Below are positions 26,401 to 33,610 of a stretch of DNA of 64,000 nt, piece by piece (within the stretch, counting starts at the first letter, position 1; the number at the start of each line of letters is the position of its first letter). The position numbers were made by a program, and so were the translations under genes. Source of the stretch: Phycisphaerales bacterium (GTDB lineage: Bacteria; Planctomycetota; Phycisphaerae; Phycisphaerales; UBA1924); NCBI GenBank assembly GCA_040221175.1, contig JAVJVK010000007.1, positions 248,001 to 312,000 on the forward strand, given 5' to 3'. The notes under the pieces are model-generated. The model made no database searches. It saw only the letters and a program-made list of their open reading frames with translations, and had not been told where the DNA came from.

Positions 26401-27455
26401 TAGTCCTTGTACCACGCCGTCAGGAAACCGCCATACTGCTTCTCGTCGTGGCGGGGCAGCTCGTCTGGCGTGCGCACGACCACCACCGGCGCGTGGTTGG
26501 CGCCGATGGGCAACTCGACGTCGCACCGCGCCGCGATGCGCAGCGTGTTGTCGCACGCCTCGGCGCCGTCCTCGCCGTACTCGCCCTCGAACAGCTCGCG
26601 CATCTGCTGCGGCGTCTTGACGTACAGCTCGGGCGTGTAACGCAGCCGCTCCTGATCGTGCTTGTTCTTGCCCATCGAGATGCAGATGAGCGTGTCGTGC
26701 GCGTCGTGGTCCTCGGCACGCAGGAAGTGTGAGTCGTTGTCGCACACCAGCGGCACGCCGTGCTTCTTCGCCAGCTCGATCACGTGCGGGTTGATCGACA
26801 CCTGCTCTTGCACGTGATGCTGCATCTCGCAGTAGAATCGCGGCCCGGTGCCCTCATCGGCGAACACCCGCTTGTGCCACTCGATGCTCTCTTCGGCCGC
26901 GTCCCACGAGGCCTGGCTCTTGGTGCGCGTGTACGCCAGCAGGTGGTCGCCAAGCTCGCTGCCCAGGTGCCCGTTGATGGCGATGAGCCCGCTGCTGTGC
27001 GCCTCGAGCAGCTCGCGGTCGATGCGCGGCTTGAAGTAGAAGCCCGTCAGGTACGCCTGGCTACACAGCAGCATCAGGTTGTTCCAGCCGGTGATGTTCT
27101 CGGCGAGCAAGACGAGGTGGTACCCGCCGTCGCTCACGCCGGTGTACGTGCGATCCTGCCGGGGTCGGCCTGGCGGGCAGACGTAGGCCTCCACGCCCAG
27201 GATGGGCCGGATGCCCCGCTTGCGGCATGCCTCGTAGAAGGCCACCGCGCCGAACATGTTGCCGTGGTCGGTCACAGCGACGGCCGGCGTGCCCAGTTCC
27301 TTGATGCGATCGGCCAGGCGATCGATGCGGTTGCCGCCGTCCAGCAGCGAGTACTCGGTGTGCAGGTGCAAGTGGGCAAAGCCCGAGCCGAGCTGGTCGA
27401 GCAAGGCCTGCTCGATGGATGTGTTTGGATCTTGCTTGGGTGCTTCCGTGCCCAT
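23403..27455 (-). CDS. dnaE: DNA polymerase III subunit alpha
   Basis: Encodes 1350 residues with ATG 27455. Replicative polymerase. The N-terminal PHP domain begins FAHLHLHTEYSLLDGG (about residue 23) and has AVTDHGNMFG. The palm region has the catalytic acidic triad motifs LARGSGVGTMAGYVLGLS and PDIDIDLCQDGRGDV. The polymerase signature GVFQFESGGMRRLL and the tandem helix-hairpin-helix and OB-fold (AGVMVQSTRVIVARSGRSAG) follow, then a short tail. Length and order agree with DnaE1 rather than the shorter error-prone DnaE2. GGAGG lies about 11 bases upstream. The frame is open further upstream to 27545 but without a family-like sequence. Confidence 0.95.
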   Translation of the reverse strand: MGTEAPKQDPNTSIEQALLDQLGSGFAHLHLHTEYSLLDGGNRIDRLADRIKELGTPAVAVTDHGNMFGAVAFYEACRKRGIRPILGVEAYVCPPGRPRQDRTYTGVSDGGYHLVLLAENITGWNNLMLLCSQAYLTGFYFKPRIDRELLEAHSSGLIAINGHLGSELGDHLLAYTRTKSQASWDAAEESIEWHKRVFADEGTGPRFYCEMQHHVQEQVSINPHVIELAKKHGVPLVCDNDSHFLRAEDHDAHDTLICISMGKNKHDQERLRYTPELYVKTPQQMRELFEGEYGEDGAEACDNTLRIAARCDVELPIGANHAPVVVVRTPDELPRHDEKQYGGFLTAWYKDYCSRFTLEPAADAGLDHGELNLQCDQALRLLAEGGMVWRYGPEITAHRHEYVEGADGTDVAREKAADADAFDKWARLNRELKILADKSISAYFLIVWDFVNWGRAKGIPALARGSGVGTMAGYVLGLSNACPVKYGLLFERFTDPDRSEYPDIDIDLCQDGRGDVIRYVREKYGHVAQIITFGTLKARAAVRDVARVLAISLPTADRLAKAIPEQLGMTLDKAEAEDPEWADIAAGKPAALAKINDKLPPEQHADRDTIQRLIANAKVMEGQARHASVHAAGVIVATRPLHELVPLYKQSGGGEDEAITQWDGPTCEKMGLLKMDFLGLRTLSVIERARSLITSAMDEDAIYAAVGREKGDGGPHPLDLDRLTYDNPKVFEMFARGDTTGVFQFESGGMRRLLMEMKPDRLEDLIAANALFRPGPMDLIPAYNKRKHGMEPVPKVHEIVDRFTAETYGVMVYQEQVMQIVHELGGIPLRAAYSLIKAISKKKEKIIEAERPKFVEGAGKKGLTRDKAEELFELILKFAGYGFNKSHSTGYAIVAYQTAYLKTYFPAPYMAAFLSFESQAQKVADWLPYLEDCKRTRVIDPKTGEVIRTGIDVAPPDVNLSGQDFEVVYAPDEPHDAQHGHIRFGLKAIKGAGGGAIEAIVNARQGEDGPEPFKDLFDFCERIPLRSVNKATIESLVKAGAFDTVHSREQRAAMVASIEQAVSAGQSAAADRAAGQGGLFGGGAAAEEAPSPALVNVEPWGEQETLKFEKDTLGFYVSSHPLEQWGPWIRAFASHELGQLAEVEQGRRVIAGVMVQSTRVIVARSGRSAGQKMGILTIEDTTGTADAVLFTDAYQRYAHLLEDDSPKFVLGRLDRSRGDAQIIVEQMTPIEAVPLEGGKMRLYVRDSRLNGSGPTALEQVHALAREHDASRKNGAPVDGPSSPLEVVVCIGGCEPVAVPSTNPARIRLEPEFISGVERVLGPMSARLFEGVAVEREDKRRNGYNRNARAG

Positions 27456-27887
27456 GGCTTCGCCATCCTCCGTGATCAGCATCAACCAGAGAGGACGGTA
27501 GCCGAGCTGGCGTTGATCGGAATCGTACGTTGCGTCGTTGCGCACAAGACCCGATAATCGCCAACTTGTCGGTTATGGGAGATTTTGCACACAAATTCTT
27601 GTCATTGCAGGGGATCCAACATCGCATCTGGTCTCGTATCCGGTATTGTTCCATGGAGGGAGACGCTGCTCGGCCAACCGGCCGAAAGCGCTCAAGGACA
27701 ACCCAGGATGGTGGGGGCATGGTGATCCGGTGCGATCGCGATGCGTCCTTCGGTTTCGGTCCGCCCGTCGGGTGGCTCGGGGCCGCGTCCGTCGTTTGGT
27801 TTGGTTATCTGGATTCATGGAGAGACGCTCGTCAGGAGCAGACAGCCAGAGAGAGCACAGCCCGAGAGAAACAAGGGAGATCTGAAG
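27456..27887. other. 432-bp divergent spacer between dnaE and the first thioester-type gene
   Basis: It holds one clear hairpin, TCGGCC-AACC-GGCCGA (27670-27685), in what would be a long leader of the plus-strand gene. No tRNA, riboswitch or unambiguous promoter pair was recognised. Confidence 0.4.
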
Positions 27888-28589
27888 ATGCGTTCTGCGA
27901 TTGCAATCACCGCCATGCTCGCCGCCAGCGGCGCCGCCATGGCCGACTCGGTCGACCTGGCCTACACCGGCCCGGGCACCGGCCGGTCGTTCACCGTTCT
28001 TACCGATGGCACGTCCACTAGCGTGTTCGCCGGGCAGTTGACGTTCAGCGTGGCCAACGGCTCGGGCGCGGGCGCCCAGCTCAACGGCCCGCTGATGACC
28101 TACTGCATCGACGTGCTCGAGGGCGTGGGCGCCGGCCTGAACACCTACGACCTGGCCGACCTCAAGGACGCTCCGGTGACCGCCGGTGGCGACCCCGCCA
28201 TGGGCGCCGAGAAGGCCAAGGCCATCGGCCGCCTGTACACCGCCGCGGGCGGCGACCAGTTCGGCACCAGCAACGACTTCGCCGCGGCCTTCCAGCTGGC
28301 CGTCTGGGAAGTCATCGCCGACTTCGGCAGCGACAGCGGCCTGAGCGTGGACTCGGGCGACTTCCAGGTCACCAGCAGCATCACCGCCGGCACCCAGTCG
28401 GTGCTCAACGGCCTGCTGGCCGCCGCCGCCGACGACAGCGTGTTCAGCTTCACCGGGCTCGGTGCCCTGACCAACGAAGGCTTCCAGGACCAGCTCTACA
28501 GCGTTGCCGTCCCGCTTCCCGGGGCGATGGGCTTGGCCGCCGTCGGTCTGGCCGGCGTGGGCTTCGCCACCCGCCGCCGCCGATTCTGA
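27888..28589 (+). CDS. surface protein with possible Cys-Gln thioester domain and RRRR sorting tail (copy 1)
   Basis: Encodes 233 residues with AAGGGAG before ATG 27888. A signal peptide (MRSAIAITAMLAASGAAMA) leads into one domain. TYCIDVLEG (Cys73) and FAAAFQLAVWEVIAD (Gln136, Trp140) match the two halves of the thioester domain pattern, [YF]C(I/V)D ... Q-x-A-I/V-W, in which Cys and Gln side chains join to form an internal thioester used for covalent adhesion. The C-terminal VAVPLPGAMGLAAVGLAG followed by VGFATRRRRF is a PEP-CTERM-like tail: Pro-rich motif, hydrophobic helix, basic cluster. So the protein is exported and then processed at the tail. The copy at 28918 has the same length and layout. 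Confidence 0.72.
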   Translation: MRSAIAITAMLAASGAAMADSVDLAYTGPGTGRSFTVLTDGTSTSVFAGQLTFSVANGSGAGAQLNGPLMTYCIDVLEGVGAGLNTYDLADLKDAPVTAGGDPAMGAEKAKAIGRLYTAAGGDQFGTSNDFAAAFQLAVWEVIADFGSDSGLSVDSGDFQVTSSITAGTQSVLNGLLAAAADDSVFSFTGLGALTNEGFQDQLYSVAVPLPGAMGLAAVGLAGVGFATRRRRF

Positions 28590-28638
28590 ACCCCGTCGAT
28601 GCCGGCCGGCTCGATCGGCCGAGCGCCCTGAAAGCGCT

Positions 28639-28660
28639 CGCCCCACGAGGCGGGCGTTTT
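28639..28660 (+). terminator. rho-independent terminator after thioester-type copy 1
   Basis: Stem CGCCC / GGGCG with an eight-base loop, followed by four T; a second hairpin GAGCGC/GCGCTC (28621-28639) sits just upstream. Moderate strength. Confidence 0.6.
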
Positions 28661-28751
28661 ACATGCGCTTGCCGGAACGTCCCGGAACACGCACCGTTGG
28701 TCCGCATAGCGGGCGATCGTCATAACCTACTGCAATAACTGAGCTTAGATC

Positions 28752-28779
28752 TCGACACTGCTCCCATTTCGAGTATGCT
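28752..28779 (+). promoter_or_regulatory. candidate promoter TCGACA-16-TATGCT for thioester-type copy 2
   Basis: TCGACA (28752-28757) and TATGCT (28774-28779) are separated by 16 bp. Transcription would start near 28786, leaving a leader of about 130 nt that contains the hairpin at 28845. Confidence 0.4.
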
Positions 28780-28844
28780 GGGAACGGATCGTCGCCGTCC
28801 GTGGCGGGAGGGGGAGAGCCGTCCCGTGTGGCCTCAATCCATAG

Positions 28845-28883
28845 CCGCCCAGCCGCCCCACATGCCAGTGGGCGGCTGGGCGG
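28845..28883 (+). promoter_or_regulatory. long GC-rich leader hairpin, no poly-T
   Basis: A 14-bp perfect stem (28845-28858 with 28870-28883) extended by CAC/GTG with one bulged C. It ends 34 bases before ATG 28918. With no T-run after it, it is more likely a leader structure (mRNA stability or translation control) than a terminator. Confidence 0.5.
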
Positions 28884-28917
28884 AGACTCGGACCAATCCA
28901 AAGAGAGGGACAGAGCC

Positions 28918-29619
28918 ATGAAGGGTTCCATCATCGCCACCTTTGCCGTGCTCGCCACTTCGGCTATTGCCGCGGCCGACACGGTGACCATGAACTTCGT
29001 CGGTGCGGGTCATGGCCGGACGGCCACGATCCGCGTCGATGGCGATCGCTACACGGTGCACGCCGGCCAGCTCATCCACGACGTCACCGCCCGTTCGGGC
29101 TCCAGCGCTCCGGGCCTTGGGCAGCTGACGACTTACTGCGTCGACGTAGCCGAGTGGGTTAGCTACCAGAGCCGCGTGTACAACGTGAATGAGCTCACCG
29201 ACGCCCCCGTTTCCCATGGCAACGCCGGCATGGACCAGCACAAGGCAGACGCTGTCGGCCGGCTCTACAGCTACGCCAACGGCCAGCAGTACGGCGCAGA
29301 CAACAACTTCGCCGCCGCCTTCCAGCTTGCCGTATGGGAGGTCGTCAGCGACCTTGCCACCTCGACCACCGCGCTCAACGTCGCCGACGGCGACTTCCAG
29401 GCCTGGAACCTCAACAGCGGCACCATCAGCTACCTGAACACCCTGCTGGGCGTTGCCGTCGACGACGACGTGCGCATCAGCGACCGCGTCCTCGCCCTGA
29501 CCAACGACGGGTCGCAGGACCAGATGTTCGAGGTCGCCGTGCCCCTGCCCACCACCGGGGCCATGGCCGCCGTGGGCCTTGCCGGCGCCGGGTTCTTCGG
29601 CCGCCGCCGCCGCGCCTGA
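28918..29619 (+). CDS. surface protein with possible Cys-Gln thioester domain and RRRR sorting tail (copy 2)
   Basis: Encodes 233 residues, a paralogue of the preceding gene. Signal peptide MKGSIIATFAVLATSAIAAA. The thioester-type pair is TYCVDVAEW (Cys74) and FAAAFQLAVWEVVSD (Gln136, Trp140); the segment between has RVYNVNELTDAPVSHGN and KADAVGRLYSYANGQQYG, parallel to copy 1. The tail VAVPLPTTGAMAAVGLAG ends GFFGRRRRA. Ser/Asp/Gly-rich middle sequence is more diverged than the motif regions. It has its own likely promoter and a long structured leader, so it is probably regulated apart from copy 1. The role as adhesin is an inference from motif geometry. Confidence 0.72.
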   Translation: MKGSIIATFAVLATSAIAAADTVTMNFVGAGHGRTATIRVDGDRYTVHAGQLIHDVTARSGSSAPGLGQLTTYCVDVAEWVSYQSRVYNVNELTDAPVSHGNAGMDQHKADAVGRLYSYANGQQYGADNNFAAAFQLAVWEVVSDLATSTTALNVADGDFQAWNLNSGTISYLNTLLGVAVDDDVRISDRVLALTNDGSQDQMFEVAVPLPTTGAMAAVGLAGAGFFGRRRRA

Positions 29620-29696
29620 TCACGCCACCACGCCGATTCTCCGCATCGGCTCCATCTCCCGCGGCCCGGACACCGCTCCACCGCGTCACACCACCG

Positions 29697-29722
29697 CCCG
29701 CCGACCCAGGCGGGTGTGTTTT
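29697..29722 (+). terminator. terminator after thioester-type copy 2
   Basis: Stem CCCGCC-GACCCA-GGCGGG followed by TGTGTTTT. Confidence 0.7.
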
Positions 29723-29737
29723 CGTGTCTCGAGCACC

Positions 29738-29743
29738 TAAACT
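29738..29743 (+). promoter_or_regulatory. -10-like box TAAACT, 6 nt before GTG 29750
   Basis: TAAACT, then CAACCG and GTG. It lies 15 bases after the preceding terminator's T-run, so the next gene begins its own unit, probably leaderless. Confidence 0.5.
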
Positions 29744-29749
29744 CAACCG

Positions 29750-30055
29750 GTGGCAACGCGGACCTACACCTACACCCTGGGCGGCGGTCAGGCCCCCGAA
29801 CCCGGCCCCCTCACGCGGCTGAAGGTCGCCCTCATGATGGGCGTGCTCGTCGTCATCGGCGCGGTGGTGCTTGCGGGCATCGTCGCCCTGGGCCTCGTGC
29901 TGCTGCCCTTCGCCCTCATCGCCGGCATCGTCGGGTGGTTCGTCATCCGCCACCGCATCCGTCAGGCGATGCGTGCCATGGAATCACCCAGGGAAGACAC
30001 CTCAGGCCGGGAGAACGTCCGCGTTCGCCGCTCACCCGAGGGTCCCGCGGCCTGA
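29750..30055 (+). CDS. small membrane protein with one long hydrophobic region
   Basis: Encodes 101 residues from a GTG. After MATRTYTYTLGGGQAPEPG comes a hydrophobic stretch at about residues 27-67 (ALMMGVLVVIGAVVLAGIVA then LGLVLLPFALIAGIVGWFVI), long enough for two transmembrane helices as a hairpin, then a basic tail (RHRIRQAMRAM) that would be cytoplasmic. No family is recognised. The TGA at 30055 lies 3 bp from the convergent aminotransferase stop. Confidence 0.65.
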   Translation: MATRTYTYTLGGGQAPEPGPLTRLKVALMMGVLVVIGAVVLAGIVALGLVLLPFALIAGIVGWFVIRHRIRQAMRAMESPREDTSGRENVRVRRSPEGPAA

Positions 30056-30058
30056 CGC

Positions 30059-30997
30059 TCAGCCCCTGCCGGCTTCTTCCAACGCTTCCCGCAGCGATCG
30101 GCTGACCGGCCCCACCGAGCCATCACCGATCTCGCGTCCCTCGATGCGCGTCATCGCCAGCAGGCCGAAGCTCGCGTTCGTGCAGAACACCTCGTCGGCG
30201 TCCAGCAGGTCTCCGATGGCCAGCATGCGCTTGCTGATCGCGATGCCCTGAGACTCGGCCAGCCCGAGAACCGCCGCCCGCGTCACGCCGGGCAGCACGG
30301 CGCTGGGCATCGCGCCGCCCTTGCCGGCAACCTCGGCCTCTTCCCCGCGCGCGATGGGCGTCATCAACTCGCCATCCTTGACGGCGAACACGTTGCTGAC
30401 GCTCCCGCCGCACACGTGATTGGTCATGCTGAAGATCAGTGCCTCGGTCCCGCCCTTGGCCAGCGCATTCTGCAATTCGCGCAGCCGCCACCAGTAGTTC
30501 AGCGTCTTGTGCCCCGACGTCGGATCGAACGGGTTCGCCTTGGCGTCGGCCACCACCATCATGCCGCCCTGCTCGTACAGCGCCGCCGGATAGACCGTGG
30601 CCGGCTGCGCCACGATCGCCACCGTGGGCGTCTGCACGCCCGCGCCCACGCGCTCGGCCTCGCGTCGCACCAGGTTCAGGTCGCCACCGGTGACCGTCAG
30701 CCGCAGCCGGGCAACCTGCGCGTCGTTGTTCTCGAAGTATGCCTGCGCCGTGTGCTCGACGGCCTCCGCCAGCGGGTCGGCCCGCAGCGAGGAGGCCAGG
30801 CCCAGGTGCCGCGACGAGTCGACGAGCCGCGCCACGTGCTCGTCGACCCGCACGACGCGGACACCCGAGCCATCGCGGCGGGCGGTCATCGTCTCGAAGA
30901 GCCCGACCGCGTGCATGAAGCCAGCGTCCGAGAGCGAAACGCTCGCGGCCGGATCATCGTCCCGAAGCAGCCTTCCGTTGAGAAACACGGTTGCCAT
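30059..30997 (-). CDS. class IV PLP aminotransferase (BCAT/aminodeoxychorismate lyase type)
   Basis: Encodes 312 residues. The fold-type IV features are present: FLNGRLLRDDDPAASVSLSD with DAGFMHAVGLFET at the start, the PLP lysine in TSGHKTLNYWWRLRELQNA (about residue 170), and later VSNVFAVKDGELMTP and ALSGVT-like PGVTRAAVLGLAES. The family covers branched-chain aminotransferase, D-amino acid transaminase and aminodeoxychorismate lyase. The sequence alone does not settle which; the EALIFSMTNHVCGGSVSN stretch fits IlvE/PabC-like members. It is the last gene of a minus-strand operon and starts inside the 3' end of the protease gene. Confidence 0.83.
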   Translation of the reverse strand: MATVFLNGRLLRDDDPAASVSLSDAGFMHAVGLFETMTARRDGSGVRVVRVDEHVARLVDSSRHLGLASSLRADPLAEAVEHTAQAYFENNDAQVARLRLTVTGGDLNLVRREAERVGAGVQTPTVAIVAQPATVYPAALYEQGGMMVVADAKANPFDPTSGHKTLNYWWRLRELQNALAKGGTEALIFSMTNHVCGGSVSNVFAVKDGELMTPIARGEEAEVAGKGGAMPSAVLPGVTRAAVLGLAESQGIAISKRMLAIGDLLDADEVFCTNASFGLLAMTRIEGREIGDGSVGPVSRSLREALEEAGRG

Positions 30998-31829
30998 CGA
31001 CGCTCAGCGTAGCCTCGCTTCGCACGAGCATCGCATCGCGCGTCCGCCGCGGCGGCAGCGAATCGAGCGCCCCGCTCGCCGCCAGGAAGGCCTGCGCGGG
31101 CACCTGGTGCGCCACGATCAGCCTCCCACGCCGCCACAGGCCTCGATACTCGACGCGGCCAAGCAGGATGCCCGCCACGCCGGGCCGGCCTTGCGCATCG
31201 TGCACCACCACCGGCCCCCCCGAGGCGCCACCCAGCTTCGACCAGCCCGACACCATGCGAAAGTACCGCAGCGTTTCGTCGACCTCGCTCAGGAACGGCT
31301 CGACCAGCACCGGCGCATCGCTCTCCAGAACCACGACCTCCCGCGGCGTGAACGAACCCGACACGGGCTCGCCCCGCGTCGGAAAGCCCACCAGGACCGC
31401 CCGATCGTCGGCCAGATCGCCCTCGACCAGCCGCGCGGGCATCGCGCCGAGTGCATCGACGTGCGCAGGGAATCGCACCAGCGCCCAGTCGCCGGCCTCC
31501 ACCGGCTCGCCGCCCCCGGTAATCACCACCTCCAGCGGCATCACCACGCCGCGGCCCGAGCCCGGCTCGTTGACCCACATCCACGCGTACTGGGCGTCAT
31601 CGGGCACCACGTGCGCCGCCGTTAAGAACCAGCGATCCGAGACGAACACCCCCGAACCACTGCCGCGAACACGCCCGCCGAAGAAGTCCACGCTCACCGG
31701 CGTGCAACCGAACACCGCCTCGGCGTCCGCGGGCCATGCCTGCCGCGTTGCGGTTTCCTCGAGCCCGGTGAAGGTGCAGCCCGCGAGCCCAACGGCGCCA
31801 GCCATCGCCAGCACCATCAGAAGCCTCAC
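30954..31829 (-). CDS. lipoprotein trypsin-like serine protease
   Basis: Encodes 291 residues from GTG 31829, which overlaps the upstream stop as GTGA. A lipoprotein signal (MRLLMVLAMAGAVGLAGC) gives lipidated Cys18. The catalytic triad of an S1-type protease is visible: His73 in WFLTAAHVV, Asp114 in AGDWALVRF and Ser203 in KLGGASGGPVVV. Together with the compact size this indicates an envelope-anchored chymotrypsin-like protease of about 270 mature residues without a PDZ domain. It lies between a PP2C phosphatase and a PLP aminotransferase on one transcript. Its 3' end runs 44 bp into the aminotransferase gene, in another frame. Confidence 0.82.
   Translation of the reverse strand: MRLLMVLAMAGAVGLAGCTFTGLEETATRQAWPADAEAVFGCTPVSVDFFGGRVRGSGSGVFVSDRWFLTAAHVVPDDAQYAWMWVNEPGSGRGVVMPLEVVITGGGEPVEAGDWALVRFPAHVDALGAMPARLVEGDLADDRAVLVGFPTRGEPVSGSFTPREVVVLESDAPVLVEPFLSEVDETLRYFRMVSGWSKLGGASGGPVVVHDAQGRPGVAGILLGRVEYRGLWRRGRLIVAHQVPAQAFLAASGALDSLPPRRTRDAMLVRSEATLSVDGNRVSQRKAASGR
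31006..31011 (-). promoter_or_regulatory. -10-like box TACGCT, 8 nt before the aminotransferase start
   Basis: TACGCT, then GAGCGTCG and ATG 30997, inside the protease gene. The spacing is at the long end of the set, so the call is tentative. Confidence 0.35.
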
Positions 31830-33610
31830 GGCAACACCCGCAGCGCCACGATCGTCTGGTCGTCGGTCATCCGGCTCAGGCCGGCAAAGCGCCGCACGCA
31901 CCACACGATCTCCTTGACCAGCGAAGCCGCGGAAATGTCCGGATCTCGGCTCACCGTGTCATAGACGGATTGCGTCAAGCGAGGCCGACCATACCGCTCA
32001 CCCTCGAAGTTCCGCGCATCGGTCATGCCATCGGTAAACATGACCAGCGTGTCACCGCCCAGCAGCGGCACGCGTTCTTCGCCGAAGACCTGGTTGGGCA
32101 GCACACCCGCGAGCATCCCGCTGCTGCGCATCGATCTTGCGTCCGCCCCGGCGATTTCCGTATTCTCGGGCGGCACGCCATCGACGACGGGCCGAAGCAG
32201 CAAGGGCGGATCGTGTCCGGCACTTGCATACACAAGCTCCAGGCTCACGGGGTCGACCACGGCGTACCACAGCGTCACAAATTCGTTGGGGAGCGAATCG
32301 CGGCAGAGATCGTTGTTGACCGCCGCCAGCACGGCCGCCGGAGCCGGATCTCGCGACACGTGCGCCAGCAGGCTTGCGCGCACGTGGCTCATGAGCAGCG
32401 CGGCCGCCACGCCCTTGCCCACCACGTCGCCCACCACGATGCCGATGCGTCGCTCGCCGGGCTTGCGGACATCGGTGTCCAGCTCGATGAAGTCAAAGAA
32501 GTCGCCGCTCAGCTCGAGGCTTGGCTCCCAGCTTGCGCCAAGGTCCAGGCGATCGTTCCTGGGCGGGCTCTTGGGCAGCATGCGCCGCTGCACGTCGCTG
32601 GCAAGCCTCAGCTGTCGCTGCAGCCGCCGCTCCTCGCGCTGCATACGAAGCAGCCTCGCCTGGCCGATCGCGACCGATGCCTGGTGGGCGATCGTCCGAA
32701 GCACACGATGCTCGGCCGGCGTGAACTGCCGCACACGCGAGCCATAGAGGCGGATGACGCCCAGCGGCTTGCCATTGAAGATCATGCCCGCGTGCAACGC
32801 GCTGGCCAGCCCTTCGGCCTTCGTACGCTCCTTCAGTTGCACGCGTGGATCGCGCTGCAGATCGGCTACCGCAACGACCTCGCCAGCCAACGCACGCTTG
32901 TCGAACTCGCGGTCGATCGAGAGCGGCAGCGGATTGGCCAGCCAGCTGTCGCTCAGGTTTCGGCTGACCCGGTGCTCGACGTCGCGCTCTTCGGGGGCGA
33001 GGCCCTGGCTCCCGGCATCGACGAACAACACCAGCGAACCGGCCCACAGGCCCAGCAGTTCGATGGCGCTGTCCAGCGCAATCCCCAGCACCTCGTCCTC
33101 GCTCTGGGCCGCCGCAAGCAGAGCGCTGAGCCGCTGCGTCGCGCTCAGTTCGCGCAAGCGGGCACGAAGCTCCAACTCGCGGTCGCAGACCTGGTCGGCC
33201 ACGTCCACGACGAGCGCGACCGCCTGCTCGATCACCGCCGCCAGCGGCCCCTCCGTCGCCGGGCTCCGCCCCACGTGCACCCAGCCGATCACCCGGCCGT
33301 GGGCTCGCATGGGCACCGTAAACGCGCGTTCGGCCGCCAGCGCAGCCGCGTCCGGGCTCGTCTCGGCGATGCGCCAGGTCGCCGAAGCGTCGTCGCCGGG
33401 CAGGATCTCGCGACCCTGGGCATCCAGCAGCCGAACGGGCGCGTCCAGCAGGGTCGACAGCGTCGCGCACAACTGCACGAAGCCGCCGTCGCTGAGGAAG
33501 TCGGTGATCGAGAGCCCCGGGTCGTCCGTCGCCCGGGCAGACGCGCGGGCGGGTTGTGTGGTCATGCCGTCTGCCATCCTGCTCCGCCCCGAACCGTCGG
33601 GCCGCTTCAC
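31826..33610 (-). CDS. PP2C/SpoIIE-type phosphatase with GAF-like sensor domains
   Basis: Encodes 594 residues, from GTG 33610 (GTGA overlap with the upstream stop). Residues ~30-150 look like a small ligand-binding sensor with DGGFVQLCATLSTLLDAPVR and RMAH-type linker. Residues ~175-330 are a GAF domain (LLGLWAGSLVLFVDAGSQG, RVRQFTPAEHRVLRTIAHQA). The C-terminal ~245 residues are a SpoIIE/RsbU PP2C phosphatase: ELSGDFFDFIELD, GIVVGDVVGKGVAAALLMSH and FTDGMTDARNFEG. The metal aspartates of SGDFFDF, GDVVGKG and TDGMTDA are present. Such proteins dephosphorylate an anti-anti-sigma factor and thus switch a stress response. No RsbW/RsbV partner is in the window. Confidence 0.88.
   Translation of the reverse strand: MKRPDGSGRSRMADGMTTQPARASARATDDPGLSITDFLSDGGFVQLCATLSTLLDAPVRLLDAQGREILPGDDASATWRIAETSPDAAALAAERAFTVPMRAHGRVIGWVHVGRSPATEGPLAAVIEQAVALVVDVADQVCDRELELRARLRELSATQRLSALLAAAQSEDEVLGIALDSAIELLGLWAGSLVLFVDAGSQGLAPEERDVEHRVSRNLSDSWLANPLPLSIDREFDKRALAGEVVAVADLQRDPRVQLKERTKAEGLASALHAGMIFNGKPLGVIRLYGSRVRQFTPAEHRVLRTIAHQASVAIGQARLLRMQREERRLQRQLRLASDVQRRMLPKSPPRNDRLDLGASWEPSLELSGDFFDFIELDTDVRKPGERRIGIVVGDVVGKGVAAALLMSHVRASLLAHVSRDPAPAAVLAAVNNDLCRDSLPNEFVTLWYAVVDPVSLELVYASAGHDPPLLLRPVVDGVPPENTEIAGADARSMRSSGMLAGVLPNQVFGEERVPLLGGDTLVMFTDGMTDARNFEGERYGRPRLTQSVYDTVSRDPDISAASLVKEIVWCVRRFAGLSRMTDDQTIVALRVLP

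Noticed and set aside
30059-30997. A specific ilvE or pabC symbol for the aminotransferase
   Set aside because: The class IV fold is clear but no substrate-specific residues can be read with confidence, so no symbol is given.
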